Of a DNA stretch of 64,000 bases, positions 20,653 through 30,354 are shown piece after piece; position 1 is the first letter of the stretch, and the number at the start of each line of letters is the position of its first letter. Under the pieces are notes generated by a model that worked only from the letters and a program-made list of their open reading frames with translations, did no database searches and had not been told where the DNA came from. The position numbers and the translations under genes were made by a program. The stretch comes from Paenibacillus sp. 598K. Lineage in GTDB: Bacteria; Bacillota; Bacilli; Paenibacillales; Paenibacillaceae. The stretch spans positions 1-64,000 of the forward strand of contig NZ_BFBX01000073.1 of assembly GCF_003851045.1 (NCBI RefSeq). The letters run 5' to 3'.

Positions 20653-21375
20653 ATGATCAAGGTAAAGCGCATGACCAAAAAAATACCAGGCGGCCCCAAG
20701 GTGCTGTCGGATATTAGCTTCGAAGCGTTTAATGGCGAGTTCATCGCTATCACCGGCGCCAGCGGCAGCGGCAAGTCGATGCTGCTCAAATGTCTGGCGA
20801 TGCGGGAGCCGTGGACCGGCGAGTATGTCGTGGACGGCGAAGATATCATGAGCAACAAATTTATGGGCACCCGCAAGGTGCGGCGCGAGTTCGCCTATCT
20901 GGAGGAGAAGCCGCTGCTGAGCCCGAACAAGACGGCGCTCAAAAACGTGCTCATCGGCTCCCGCTATCAGACGCCGCTCTGGCGGATGGCGACGGGCATG
21001 GTCCGCAATGACGACTACATGGGCGCGATGGATATGATCGAGAAGGTCGGCTTGCTGGACAAGGCGAGGCAGAAGACGGACAAGATGAGCGGCGGCGAAA
21101 AGCAGCGCGTCGCGATCGCGCGGGCGCTCGTGCACGGCGCCAAGGTGCTGCTCGCGGACGAGCCGGTATCGGGGCTGGACCCGCATGCGGCCGAGGAAAT
21201 CCTCAAGGATCTGAAGGCGCTCTGCAAGCAGCAGCGCATCATCGTCATCTGCGTGCTGCACCAGGCGGACTGGGCGGAGCGATTCGCCGACCGCATCCTC
21301 GGCTTGAGCGGAGGCGAGCTGGTCCTCGACGTCCGCGGACGCCGCCTCACCCAGCGCGAGAAGATGATGCTGTAG
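20653..21375 (+). CDS. ABC transporter ATP-binding protein, phosphonate-type, without permease
   Basis: A 240-residue nucleotide-binding subunit. Walker A GASGSGKS, signature KMSGGEKQRVAIARAL, Walker B VLLADEPVSGLDPHAA and switch VICVLHQ are all intact, so it should hydrolyse ATP. Overall it resembles PhnC/LolD-like proteins. No permease or binding protein adjoins it. The start at 20653 (MIKVKRM) is taken because AAAGGAG is 8 bp upstream; the ATG at 20629 has none. Its partner and substrate are unknown; a role in lipoprotein or lipid handling cannot be excluded. Confidence 0.82.
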   Translation: MIKVKRMTKKIPGGPKVLSDISFEAFNGEFIAITGASGSGKSMLLKCLAMREPWTGEYVVDGEDIMSNKFMGTRKVRREFAYLEEKPLLSPNKTALKNVLIGSRYQTPLWRMATGMVRNDDYMGAMDMIEKVGLLDKARQKTDKMSGGEKQRVAIARALVHGAKVLLADEPVSGLDPHAAEEILKDLKALCKQQRIIVICVLHQADWAERFADRILGLSGGELVLDVRGRRLTQREKMML

Positions 21376-21457
21376 GCAAGCGTTTGCCGGCGGATTGCAC
21401 GAAGGCAAGGGGGACGGCATACAATAGAATATTCTCGTATAGGCAGGTGTCTATTGT

Positions 21458-22069
21458 ATGGCTTTTATCCGTCCCGCAGTTATCGTGCCGTCGCATATCA
21501 CGTATCCGAAGATCGAGATCTGGATGCCCGTCGTACAGGGCTTGCCGGACCCTCGCGCCCAAAGTCTCATAAACGAGACGATCCGTAAAGAAGCGAACCG
21601 GCTGGCCGGCGAGCAAGGCAGTCTCGACGAGCCGCACGGCGAAATGCTCGGCTGGTTCGAGGTGAAGACCAACGAAAAAGGCGTGCTCAGCCTCTCGCTG
21701 TTCAACTATGCGTACACCGGCGGCGCGCATGGCATGACGCTGCAGAAGTCGCTGACCTTCCTGACCCGCACCGGCGAAGTGTATACGCTGCCGCAGCTGT
21801 TCAAGCCGGGGAGCGATTATGTCGGGCGTATCTCCAAGCAAGTGGCGGCGCAGATCGCCGAGCGCGATGTGCCCGTCCTGCAGCCGTTCGAGCGGATTCG
21901 CCGCGATCAGGATTTTTATATCGCCGATCGCTCGCTGGTCGTCTATTTTCAGCTTTACGAGCTGACGCCGTATGTGTACGGCTTCGCTTACTTCCCGATC
22001 TCGGCCTATTCCCTGCAGGACATTGTCGCCGAGGAGGGGCCGCTTGGGCCGATGGTCGTCAACGACTGA
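21458..22069 (+). CDS. DUF4163/DUF3298 domain protein
   Basis: A 203-residue protein with the paired layout found in RsiV and PdaC-type proteins. The N-terminal DUF4163-like part is IEIWMPVVQGLPDPRAQSLINETI and the C-terminal DUF3298 part contains YAYTGGAHGMT and LPQLFKPGSDYVGRISKQV, then FQLYELTPYVYG. No signal peptide or membrane helix is visible, unlike RsiV, so localisation is unclear. In other proteins these domains bind lysozyme or peptidoglycan; that is family knowledge only. Confidence 0.82.
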   Translation: MAFIRPAVIVPSHITYPKIEIWMPVVQGLPDPRAQSLINETIRKEANRLAGEQGSLDEPHGEMLGWFEVKTNEKGVLSLSLFNYAYTGGAHGMTLQKSLTFLTRTGEVYTLPQLFKPGSDYVGRISKQVAAQIAERDVPVLQPFERIRRDQDFYIADRSLVVYFQLYELTPYVYGFAYFPISAYSLQDIVAEEGPLGPMVVND

Positions 22070-22310
22070 TTGCAGTTTCTCTGCGTCTCAAGCGTGGGGG
22101 AGTCGTCGGAGCGATGATGCCGCTTCGGCGGCTTTAACGCGCGAATAAAGCACTTGCGAAATTTGGTTCAAAGAGGAAGAGAAGACGGTCGCTTGGTGTC
22201 GGTAAGTTTGAATTATTAGGAAAATTTTATATTTTTCTACCCTTTGAGGCAGGGTTTTGAAGAAATGTTGTCGAACTCTTCTTGAAACGAAATTCAAGGA
22301 GTCATATCAC

Positions 22311-22874
22311 ATGGTTTACATATTTGTGACGCTACTAATCGTACTGCTCGTGCTGATGGCGCTCATGTATCGCTCCAACCGCATCCATCATTCCGCCATG
22401 CAGGAGGCGGCCGCGACTTCCGAGGACAGGGAGACTGATCAGCTGGCGCATCCTTACGAAGAGCTGCAGCTGGAATGGCGTCCAAGCGAGGGCGAACGAC
22501 CGGCCAAGCCTTCGATCATGATCGTAGACGATCAAGCGATGATCCGAATCCTGCTGGTTGAGGTGTTCGTTTCCTGCGGGCTTGAGGTGTATGAGGCTGG
22601 TGACGGCGAAGGGGCGATCCGTCAGTTTGCACTGCAGCCGGTCGATCTGGTGCTGATGGACCTGAAGATGCCCGAGATGAATGGCATCGAGGCGCTGGTG
22701 CAGCTGCGGCGGCTCAAGCCCGATCTGATCGCGGTCATGATCTCGGCATACGGCGAGCCGGAGGATGTCGAGACGGCGGAGCAGCTCGGCGTCACTCGCT
22801 TTTTCGACAAGCCGTTTGATATCGATGAGCTGAAGCTGCATGTGCTGCATCAGCTCGAGCAGTCCCGTGGCTAG
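22311..22874 (+). CDS. membrane-anchored response-regulator receiver protein, CcdB-like
   Basis: A 187-residue protein with one N-terminal membrane helix (about 3-19, IFVTLLIVLLVLMALMY), a charged linker (20-65) and a complete Spo0F/CheY-type receiver domain. Receiver residues: acidic pair in IMIVDDQ, phospho-acceptor Asp117 in VLMDLKMPEMNG, Ser in VMISAYG, Lys in RFFDKPFD. There is no output domain. The downstream gene is ccdC; in B. subtilis ccdC (yneJ) also follows a single-domain receiver gene (ccdB/yneI), so the pair is conserved, but here ccdA is absent and a membrane anchor is added. CAAGGAG lies 9 bp before the ATG. The cognate kinase is unknown. Confidence 0.85.
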   Translation: MVYIFVTLLIVLLVLMALMYRSNRIHHSAMQEAAATSEDRETDQLAHPYEELQLEWRPSEGERPAKPSIMIVDDQAMIRILLVEVFVSCGLEVYEAGDGEGAIRQFALQPVDLVLMDLKMPEMNGIEALVQLRRLKPDLIAVMISAYGEPEDVETAEQLGVTRFFDKPFDIDELKLHVLHQLEQSRG

Positions 22875-22974
22875 CCTCCCTCTCGGCTTGCTTGCGGGCC
22901 GGATCTGAAGTACGATAAAAGCAATGCCTGCGCAGCCAAGCGAATAGGCTGCACTGATGTATGGGAGGAACGCC

Positions 22975-23463
22975 ATGGCATCTACAATAACGATTCAAAC
23001 GCTGTCGATCCTGGTGTCGGGATTGGCCGGCGCCAGCCTCATCGTCTTGCGCTTGCGAGCGGCCAGACGTCCGACATCGCTCAAAAAAATTATTATCCCT
23101 CCGCTCGGCATGATGACGGGGTTTATTATGTTTGCGCTGCCGATGATGCATATTCCCTGGCTGTGGGGACTATCTGCTTTTGGCACCGGATTGCTCATGT
23201 TCTCCTTCCCGCTGATCGTCACCACTCGTCTCGCCCGCGTCAAGTCGGATATCTATGTTATCCGGTCCAAGGCGTTCGTGCTTATCATGGCGTCTCTGCT
23301 CGCGCTACGCGTCTCGGCCCACTCGATGGTCGAACAGTACATGACGGTGCCGCAGACGGGAGCGATCTTCTACCTGCTGGCGCTCGGCATGATCCTGCCG
23401 TGGCGACTGGCGATGATCGGCGAGTATTTGCGACTGACTGCGCCGCTCTCGAAGTCCGAGTAA
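22975..23463 (+). CDS. ccdC: CcdC family membrane protein
   Basis: A 162-residue integral membrane protein with about five hydrophobic helices and the CcdC/DUF1453 features RAARRPTSLKKIIIPPLGMMTGF and MHIPWLWGLSAFGTGLLMFSFPLI. The B. subtilis homologue lies downstream of the cytochrome c biogenesis gene ccdA but was reported as not required for that process, so function is open. The start at 22975 has GGGAGGAACGCC before it. It is adjacent to the receiver protein gene. Confidence 0.85.
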   Translation: MASTITIQTLSILVSGLAGASLIVLRLRAARRPTSLKKIIIPPLGMMTGFIMFALPMMHIPWLWGLSAFGTGLLMFSFPLIVTTRLARVKSDIYVIRSKAFVLIMASLLALRVSAHSMVEQYMTVPQTGAIFYLLALGMILPWRLAMIGEYLRLTAPLSKSE

Positions 23464-23548
23464 TAACTAGACGCAGTAATCGCCAGACGCCTCAGACAGG
23501 TACTAGATAACGCCACCTCCTTCATACAGTAGTGGAGGAGGTGGAGTC

Positions 23549-25189
23549 ATGTACATCTTGTCAGCAGGTCTGGCGCTATTCGCGTGCGCCTGCATTCTGA
23601 GCATCCTGCTTGCGGCTCAGGCACATCGGCGGATACGTGCCGCGTCTCTGGGAGCTGCGCCGGTCGGTACGCCGTATTTACAATATTTAGAGGACAAACG
23701 TCAACTGAACGCTTACGGCTACGCCCAGTTGCTCCGGCGGGGACGAAGCGGCTTCGGTTCTTTTTCGATGTCGTTCGCGACGATGTCGGTGTTCGGCTGC
23801 GCCGCGCTGTATTTCGGTCCAGTTTACGAGCTAGCCGGTCCGTGGGCGTATGGGCTCGGACTGCCGCTCGTCGCGCTGTTCGCCGTCATCGTCGGCGCGG
23901 CGGTGGCCGAGTTGGCGAGCTCGATGCCCACTGCCGGGGCGTGTTATCACTGGAGCCGCGTGGCCGGGGGACGAAGCTGGGGGCGGGGCGCGCTGCTGCT
24001 GCGGACGCTCAGCGATATCAGCATGCTGGCGCTGCTCAACGGCGCGGCGGCTATGCTGATCGATATGGCTGCCGCACGCTGGATCGGCTACGCTGCCGGC
24101 GGCTGGAGCGTCCTGCTCTGGACGGTGGGGCTGCTCGTCGGCCAGGCTGCCGCCGCCGCGTTCGGCCGGCCCGGCGGCGATCGCTTGTTGGGCGGCGTCT
24201 CCTGGCTGCAGGTCGGCCTGGTCGTCGCTGTCGTCGCAGGGCTGCTGCTGTTGTTCGAGCCAGGCCTCCAGCCGGCTGCTTATCTGTTCTCCGCCGGGGC
24301 GCATGGCAGCGGCGACTATGGCTGGCTGCAGCTGGGGGCGGCAATCGTGCTGCTGCAGCGTTTTTTTGTAGGCGCAGACAATGCGGCAGCCGGCTCGGAG
24401 GAATCGAGCGGACCGTCGGTGCAGGTGCCGTGGGGCATCTATCTGAGCACTGTGTATGGCTTCATCCTCGCCTATGTGTTGTGCGTCTTCGTGACGCTCT
24501 CGATCACAGGGCCGGTCGCGGGGGCCGGCGGAGGCGGCCTCTTCCTGGCTTTGATCTCCGACATCTGGGGCTCGCTCAGCCCTTATGCGTCCACCGTGCT
24601 CTATGTGAGCGTGATCGTCTGTCTGTGGACGAGCGGGCTCGGCGTGCTCACGGCCTCAAGCCGCCAATGGTTCGCCTATCATCGGGACGGCCGCAACTCG
24701 TGGAGCCGCTGGCTCCAACACATCGACAGCCGGCGGCAGACGCCGCAGCGTCTGATCCTGCTGCTCGCGGCTGTCGCAGGCGGCGCGGCGGCGGCGCTCT
24801 GGCTATGGCAGCCCTGGGCGGCGGCAGGCCAGAGCCGGCTCGTCTACCTGAGCGCGGCGAGCACGATCGGCTTTAATCTCTCGCTGCTCATCCCGCTGGC
24901 GCTGCGCTACCGCCTGACCGCTCCTGCGCCGGAGCGCGGCGCCCCGTGCTGGCAGCTGGGGAGTCTGTCGCGGCCGCTGCGCCTGACCGCGATCCTCTGG
25001 CTGCTGACGACGGCACTTGGCGCGGCGATGCTTCTATCGCCTACGGCCAGTGGTCATCTGGCACTGACACTGCTCGCTTTGCTGCTGCTATGGTCGTTAA
25101 CCCGGCTGCTGTCAGGTCGCTGGCGTGTCGCAGCGCCGCCGGGAAGGGCGGAGCTGCTCGCGCAGGAGCGAGGCTACAGGCAGCTCTGA
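23549..25189 (+). CDS. APC superfamily amino acid permease-like transporter
   Basis: A 546-residue membrane protein with about 12 to 13 hydrophobic helices. The region AYGYAQLLRRGRSGFGSFSMSFATMSVFGCAALYF plus AELASSMPTAGACYHWSRVAGG is the first-helices signature of eukaryote-like amino acid/choline permeases of the APC family. The extra N-terminal helix (1-25) precedes this core. Substrate is not decidable; amino acids or GABA-like amines are likely from the family. AGGAGGTGG lies just before the ATG. No companion gene. Confidence 0.82.
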   Translation: MYILSAGLALFACACILSILLAAQAHRRIRAASLGAAPVGTPYLQYLEDKRQLNAYGYAQLLRRGRSGFGSFSMSFATMSVFGCAALYFGPVYELAGPWAYGLGLPLVALFAVIVGAAVAELASSMPTAGACYHWSRVAGGRSWGRGALLLRTLSDISMLALLNGAAAMLIDMAAARWIGYAAGGWSVLLWTVGLLVGQAAAAAFGRPGGDRLLGGVSWLQVGLVVAVVAGLLLLFEPGLQPAAYLFSAGAHGSGDYGWLQLGAAIVLLQRFFVGADNAAAGSEESSGPSVQVPWGIYLSTVYGFILAYVLCVFVTLSITGPVAGAGGGGLFLALISDIWGSLSPYASTVLYVSVIVCLWTSGLGVLTASSRQWFAYHRDGRNSWSRWLQHIDSRRQTPQRLILLLAAVAGGAAAALWLWQPWAAAGQSRLVYLSAASTIGFNLSLLIPLALRYRLTAPAPERGAPCWQLGSLSRPLRLTAILWLLTTALGAAMLLSPTASGHLALTLLALLLLWSLTRLLSGRWRVAAPPGRAELLAQERGYRQL

Positions 25190-25338
25190 AGCTGCTATGA
25201 CTGCTTGCGTCGTTGCAGCTCACTGCTGCGTTTGCTTGCGGCACATGTCGTCGATATAATACTACTTAAACGGTCGCGCCAAGAGGCAGGACATGGCCAG
25301 GCGAGTCAGAGACAAGTGGCGACGGAGGCGGAAGAGCG

Positions 25339-26022
25339 ATGAAAGCGACATTGGGCACGGTACACGCGGTGCAAGTGGGCGAGCCGCAGCAGGTGAGGCA
25401 TGGCAGCAAGCAAGTAGCTACAGGCATCTACAAGCGCGCCGTACAAGGCTCGATCTATGTGGGCAAGGAAGGCTTGCCGGGCGACCGGCAAGCCGATCTG
25501 GTCCACCACGGCGGCGCGGACAAGGCGATATGCGTCTACTTCCTGAAGCATTATCCCTACTGGCAAGAGTGGCTGGACAAGCCGCTCGGGGAGAGCGCCT
25601 TCGGCGAGAATCTGACGATCGACGGCGGTGACGAGACGCAGATCTGCATCGGCGATGTGCTGCGGATCGGCGATTCGTCGGGACCGCTCGTCCAGGTGAC
25701 GCAGCCGCGTGTCCCTTGCTTCAAGCTCGGCGTCCGGCACAGCGAGCCGAAGCTGCCAGCGCAGGTGCTGCAGACCGGGTACTGCGGCTTTTATCTCCGG
25801 GTGCTCGAGCCCGGGCAGCTCGGGGCGGGGCAGCCGCTCGTCTTCGAGAGCCGCGATGCCACCGGGATGACGATCGCCGAGGCAATGCGGATCATGATAA
25901 TCGATCGCAGTGACGAAGCGGGCGCGCGGCGGCTGCTGGCGATCAAAGCGCTGTCGGACAGCTGGCGCGAGATGGCGCTCAAGCGGACAGGGCAACGAGA
26001 AGGCTGCGAACAGGAGGGATAA
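25339..26022 (+). CDS. MOSC domain protein (YiiM type)
   Basis: A 227-residue protein of the molybdenum cofactor sulfurase C-terminal family. Typical segments: GIYKRAVQGSIYVGKEGLPGDRQADLVHHGGADKAICVY, FGENLTIDGGDE, and VTQPRVPCFKLGVRHS with the conserved cysteine (Cys in RVPCFKL). YiiM in E. coli reduces N-hydroxylated compounds with bound molybdenum cofactor; a similar role is likely. A TATAAT-like sequence near 25254 may be its promoter. The SDR gene begins directly after its stop. Confidence 0.9.
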   Translation: MKATLGTVHAVQVGEPQQVRHGSKQVATGIYKRAVQGSIYVGKEGLPGDRQADLVHHGGADKAICVYFLKHYPYWQEWLDKPLGESAFGENLTIDGGDETQICIGDVLRIGDSSGPLVQVTQPRVPCFKLGVRHSEPKLPAQVLQTGYCGFYLRVLEPGQLGAGQPLVFESRDATGMTIAEAMRIMIIDRSDEAGARRLLAIKALSDSWREMALKRTGQREGCEQEG

Positions 26023-26023
26023 T

Positions 26024-26773
<750 letters not shown>

Positions 26774-26837
26774 GCGGGCTGAACAGCAAGGCGCGGCAAG
26801 TCCAAGAGGACTTGCCGACGATAGGAGGAGCATCGGA

Positions 26838-27839
26838 TTGTCCACGTTAATCGAACCGGATCTGCCCGCATTCCTGGACCAGTACGACTGGCCGGAGCCG
26901 TGGCAAGCTTATACTGCCGAGAGCGGCATGAACAACACGACAAGGATGGTGGCCTGCGGCGAGAACCGCTATGTGCTGCGCATCTACGACAATCACAAGG
27001 ACCGCGACAAGGTGCTGCTCGAGCATGCGGTGCTGGCGGCGCTCGGCGAGGACGCGCTGCCGGGACTGCGCGTGCCGTGTCCGGTACGCAACCGCGAGGG
27101 AGGCACGGTGACGATCGGGCCGCTGGACAAGCTGGCGGCGCTCTACCGGTATATCCCCGGCGAGCGCGCCGTCTCGAGCCGTCCTGCCCATGTAGCGGGG
27201 CTCGGGCGAGCGACGGGACGGCTGGCGCGGGCGTTGGAGCGGATCGAGCTGCCGCTGCAGCCGATCTACCCGCCCTACTATCGGCTCGAGGACGACTATC
27301 AGGCGTTCGACGCCGCACGCCTCCGCAGCTTGGCCGAGCGCGACGGGACGCTGCGGCCCTTGCTGCCGGAGCTGGAGCAGCTGCAGCGCGAGCGCCATCT
27401 GCTGAGCCAACGGCAGCCAGAGCTGGAGCGCTTGCCGATCCAATGGATCCATGGCGATCTTGTGTTCAATAACACGCTGGCCGTTGGCGACGAGGTGATC
27501 GCGATCCTGGACTTCGAGTATTGCACCCGCGATCTGCGGGCGATGGAGCTGGCTGTTGTGCTGGCGGAGTTCGTAGGTCCAGACAGCGAGCGTTCGCTGC
27601 AGCAGATCGGGTGCTTCGTTGACGGCTATCGCCAGGAGGTACTGCTGCTGCAGGGCGAGCAGGCGATGCTGCCGTCGCTCATCAAGCTGCGTATGCTGGA
27701 TGTGTGGCTGCATTTCGCCCACCGCTACGAGGAGCGGCTGGACGGACCCGAGGTGTGGCGAGGTCAGATCTTGCGAGCGTCCGAGGTATGCGACTGGGTC
27801 AACCGTCACGAGGTGCGCCTGCTGGAGCTGCTCGGCTGA
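26838..27839 (+). CDS. phosphotransferase of the APH/choline kinase fold
   Basis: A 333-residue kinase-like protein. Catalytic loop IQWIHGDLVFNNTL and metal-binding AILDFEYC are present, with the nucleotide-binding start NNTTRMVACGENRYVLRIY. The overall pattern is like homoserine kinase type II and spore-associated APH-fold proteins rather than a classical aminoglycoside kinase, so no resistance role should be assumed. The start is TTG, with AGGAGGA 8 bp upstream. Last gene of the MOSC-SDR-APH run and followed by a strong palindrome. Confidence 0.85.
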   Translation: MSTLIEPDLPAFLDQYDWPEPWQAYTAESGMNNTTRMVACGENRYVLRIYDNHKDRDKVLLEHAVLAALGEDALPGLRVPCPVRNREGGTVTIGPLDKLAALYRYIPGERAVSSRPAHVAGLGRATGRLARALERIELPLQPIYPPYYRLEDDYQAFDAARLRSLAERDGTLRPLLPELEQLQRERHLLSQRQPELERLPIQWIHGDLVFNNTLAVGDEVIAILDFEYCTRDLRAMELAVVLAEFVGPDSERSLQQIGCFVDGYRQEVLLLQGEQAMLPSLIKLRMLDVWLHFAHRYEERLDGPEVWRGQILRASEVCDWVNRHEVRLLELLG

Positions 27840-27957
27840 GGGCGGATACCTCTTGCCCGGTGCAAGATGGGCTTCGTGAAGCAGCTTGACGCTGAGGCTG
27901 ACGGAGTCCGACTTGTTAAGATGTCCTGCACACAGGGATCGCAGCACGACAACGATC

Positions 27958-28004
27958 AATAGGGCAATGCCGGGAAGCTTGCAATCCCGGGCATTGCCCT
28001 ATTA
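27958..28004. terminator. bidirectional hairpin between the APH-fold gene and ypdA
   Basis: AATAGGGCAATGCC on the left pairs with the inverted sequence at the right end, and an inner GGGA/TCCC extends the stem with one bulge. It is flanked by A+T bases rather than long T-runs. The convergent gene placement supports a terminator. The rest of the 27840-28138 gap shows nothing else clear. Confidence 0.65.
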
Positions 28005-28138
28005 TGATGTGCGAGGCTGCTGTGTACTCACCGACTCCGGCTAGGACGGCACACCTAGATAGAGGGGGGACAGGCTCCCTTTGGCATCGCGTCGCAGTTT
28101 GGCTATCATTCGGCTGTCACGCTCCCCCCGCAGTCCAC

Positions 28139-29119
28139 TCAGCTGCGTTGCGAAGCGAGGTGCGCGGCGATCTTGCGGCCGTGAAAGCGGCCGGTCTCGA
28201 TGAAGATCTCGTTGGCCTCGTGGCGGGAAGCGACGACGCCGGCGAGATAGATGCCCGGTACATTGGTCTCCATCGTCTCCTCACGGAAATACGGGTAGCC
28301 CGCATCCTCGATGGCGACGCCAGCCCGGGTCAGGAACTCGCGGTCCGGATGGAAGCCGGTGAGCGCTAGGACGAAGTCGTTGGGCAGCGCCCGGCGCTCG
28401 CCCGTCTGCTCCTCGACGACGATCTCGCGCTCCCGGATCTCGACGACTCTCGAGGCGAACCGCATCGCGATCCGTCCCTTGGCTACCTTGCTCTCGAAGG
28501 TAGGCAGTACCCACGGCTTGATGCTGCGGGAGTAGCTCTCGCCGCGGTAGACGACCGTGACGCGCGCGCCGACACGCTCCAGCTCGAGCGCCGCATCGAT
28601 GGCCGAGTTGCTGCCGCCGATGATCGCCACCTCCATGCCAGTGTACGGATGGGCCTCCCGGAAGAAGTGGCTGACCTTGTCTAGGTCCTCGCCGGGGATG
28701 CCGATCAGATTGGGCTGGTCAAAATAACCGGTCGCGACGACGACGCTGTCTGCGGCGAAGCGCGAAGCTGTGCCGAACCGGTCGACGGTGTCCAACTCGA
28801 ACCCGCGACCGGTCGGCTTCACGTCCAGCACCGTCTCGTATGGCCGAATACGAAGCTCATGACGCAGGGCTACGGTACGATAATAGTTCAGCGCCTCCAG
28901 GCGCGATGGCTTCTCCTGGGCGGTCGTGAACGGCACATCGCCGATCTCGAGCAGCTCGGGCGAGCTGAAAAATTGCATATAGACGGGATATTGCGAGATG
29001 GAGTGGACGACATTGCGCTTCTCGATGATGAGTGGGTCGATGCCGCTCCGCTTGAGCTCGAGCGCGGCGGATAGCCCGCACGGACCGGCGCCGATAATAA
29101 TGACTTGTTCCTGTTGCAT
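28139..29119 (-). CDS. ypdA: bacillithiol disulfide reductase, YpdA family
   Basis: A 326-residue single-Rossmann-type flavoprotein disulfide reductase homologue. FAD motif VIIIGAGPCGLSAALELKRSG, NADPH motif VAIIGGSNSAIDAALEL, and the family-typical YPVYMQFFSSPELLEIGD and VVVATGYFDQPNLIGIPGE. YpdA reduces oxidised bacillithiol with NADPH; the conserved Cys in GAGPCG is the proposed active-site residue and is present. The start at 29119 has AGGAGGCAAGC upstream. The presence of YpdA implies a bacillithiol-using host. Ends toward the bidirectional terminator. Confidence 0.93.
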   Translation of the reverse strand: MQQEQVIIIGAGPCGLSAALELKRSGIDPLIIEKRNVVHSISQYPVYMQFFSSPELLEIGDVPFTTAQEKPSRLEALNYYRTVALRHELRIRPYETVLDVKPTGRGFELDTVDRFGTASRFAADSVVVATGYFDQPNLIGIPGEDLDKVSHFFREAHPYTGMEVAIIGGSNSAIDAALELERVGARVTVVYRGESYSRSIKPWVLPTFESKVAKGRIAMRFASRVVEIREREIVVEEQTGERRALPNDFVLALTGFHPDREFLTRAGVAIEDAGYPYFREETMETNVPGIYLAGVVASRHEANEIFIETGRFHGRKIAAHLASQRS

Positions 29120-29297
29120 GCTTGCCTCCTGAGTCAGATGATTGCTATCATTGTATCCAATCCGCACCGCGCGGGCAATCCTTTGATGCGGGAGCGGTGC
29201 TCGGTCGTGTGATTCGTTGCGGGTCAGGTTGTATCTTTGCACCTGCGAATGATGTATAATGTAGGCTAATGACTTGAAACAGACAGGGGGAATGGAG

Positions 29298-29828
29298 ATG
29301 CGACGGCGCTTTGTTATAGAAGCGGTGATGATTGCAACTTATGGACATCTGCTGGTGCCGGTGCGTCCAGTCGATTATGTCGTGCCGTATTCATCGATTA
29401 TGGAGCTGTACGATATGAGCGAGTCTGCGGAGCCGGTCATGGAGGATCCTACGGAAGACAAGCATGTCAAAGCGAAGATTGGCGAGCTGATTTCGTTTTT
29501 TCAGGACCCGCTCAACCGCAAAAAAATCGAGCGCGCGCTGCAAATGCCGTGGCGAGAGAGCTCGTCGCTCTTGCTCAACGAGCTGATATCCTTTACGGTC
29601 GTGCTCGCAGTAGACAACGAGCAATACGGGGAGCTGTTCGACCCGATCGAAACGGAGCAGATCCTGACCGCGACGCGGCTGCAGATCCCGATGCTCTCCG
29701 ACCAGATCGATCTGCAGGACCGGATCATCGAGGCGGCGGTGCCGGTGCAGATCTATGATATCGAGGACTTTGACTTCGCGGTGGAGGAAGGCATCACCGA
29801 AGCCGACTGGGAAGTGTCGCGCGATTAG
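29298..29828 (+). CDS. conserved hypothetical protein, 176 aa
   Basis: Not assigned. The N-terminus is MRRRFVIEAVMIATYGHLLVPVRPVDYVVPYSSIMELYDM and the C-terminus is very acidic (YDIEDFDFAVEEGITEADWEV). No signal peptide. The start at 29298 is favoured because the purine-rich AGGGGG is 7 bp upstream, while the ATG at 29292 is too close. It is first of a three-gene unknown cluster 29298-30906 with 39-bp and 4-bp gaps. I have a memory of similar proteins being labelled ADP-heptose synthase in Paenibacillus, but nothing in the sequence supports that enzyme. Confidence 0.75.
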   Translation: MRRRFVIEAVMIATYGHLLVPVRPVDYVVPYSSIMELYDMSESAEPVMEDPTEDKHVKAKIGELISFFQDPLNRKKIERALQMPWRESSSLLLNELISFTVVLAVDNEQYGELFDPIETEQILTATRLQIPMLSDQIDLQDRIIEAAVPVQIYDIEDFDFAVEEGITEADWEVSRD

Positions 29829-29867
29829 CCGTCTTCCTGCGAGGACGTATGAGTTAGGAGGAATGGC

Positions 29868-30350
29868 ATGACAAGCTCGGCCAATGAACGGGGAGAGATC
29901 TTGCTCACCCCGCACCAAGAGCATCAGTGGCAGCGACGGATCGAGGAGCTGCAGCACTGGATGCAAGCGGACAAACCCCGCAAGCGCGGCAAACGGATCG
30001 TACAGCTCGGCGAGGAATGGGTCGATTGGGAGCTGTACCCCGCACTACAACTGCTCAATGATAAAGGGATCGCGACCGAATTTTCCTGCGCTGGCGTCAG
30101 CTGCGCCGACGAGCCGCATGATCATTCGCTGTACGCTTACCTTACGATTCCATATAGCGTCAAGGCGGAGGCGTTTATCCGTCACGTCATACGAAGAATG
30201 CGCCACCGTATTTGCGTCACCTATGAGCCGCTCCGGCATCGTTACGATCTTTCATCCATGCGGATCCAGCAGAACCGTTCGTTTTGTCTATTGTTGCATG
30301 CCTGTGCGCGGGACTTTGACGATAAGAAGGTGCTGACCAAGGAGGTGTGA
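29868..30350 (+). CDS. conserved hypothetical protein, 160 aa
   Basis: Not assigned. A soluble basic protein with a cysteine-containing patch FSCAGVSCADEPHDHSLYAYLTIPY and later CLLLHACARDFDD. The Cys and His residues are compatible with metal binding, but no known motif is evident. GGAGGAATGGC precedes the ATG. It overlaps no neighbour and is followed after 4 bp by the next gene, whose ribosome binding site lies inside this one. Cytosolic by prediction. Confidence 0.72.
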   Translation: MTSSANERGEILLTPHQEHQWQRRIEELQHWMQADKPRKRGKRIVQLGEEWVDWELYPALQLLNDKGIATEFSCAGVSCADEPHDHSLYAYLTIPYSVKAEAFIRHVIRRMRHRICVTYEPLRHRYDLSSMRIQQNRSFCLLLHACARDFDDKKVLTKEV

Positions 30351-30354
30351 GACC

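Noticed and set aside
26838-27839. Aminoglycoside resistance gene
   Set aside because: The APH fold is present but the pattern is that of broad homoserine-kinase-like members; nothing indicates drug resistance.
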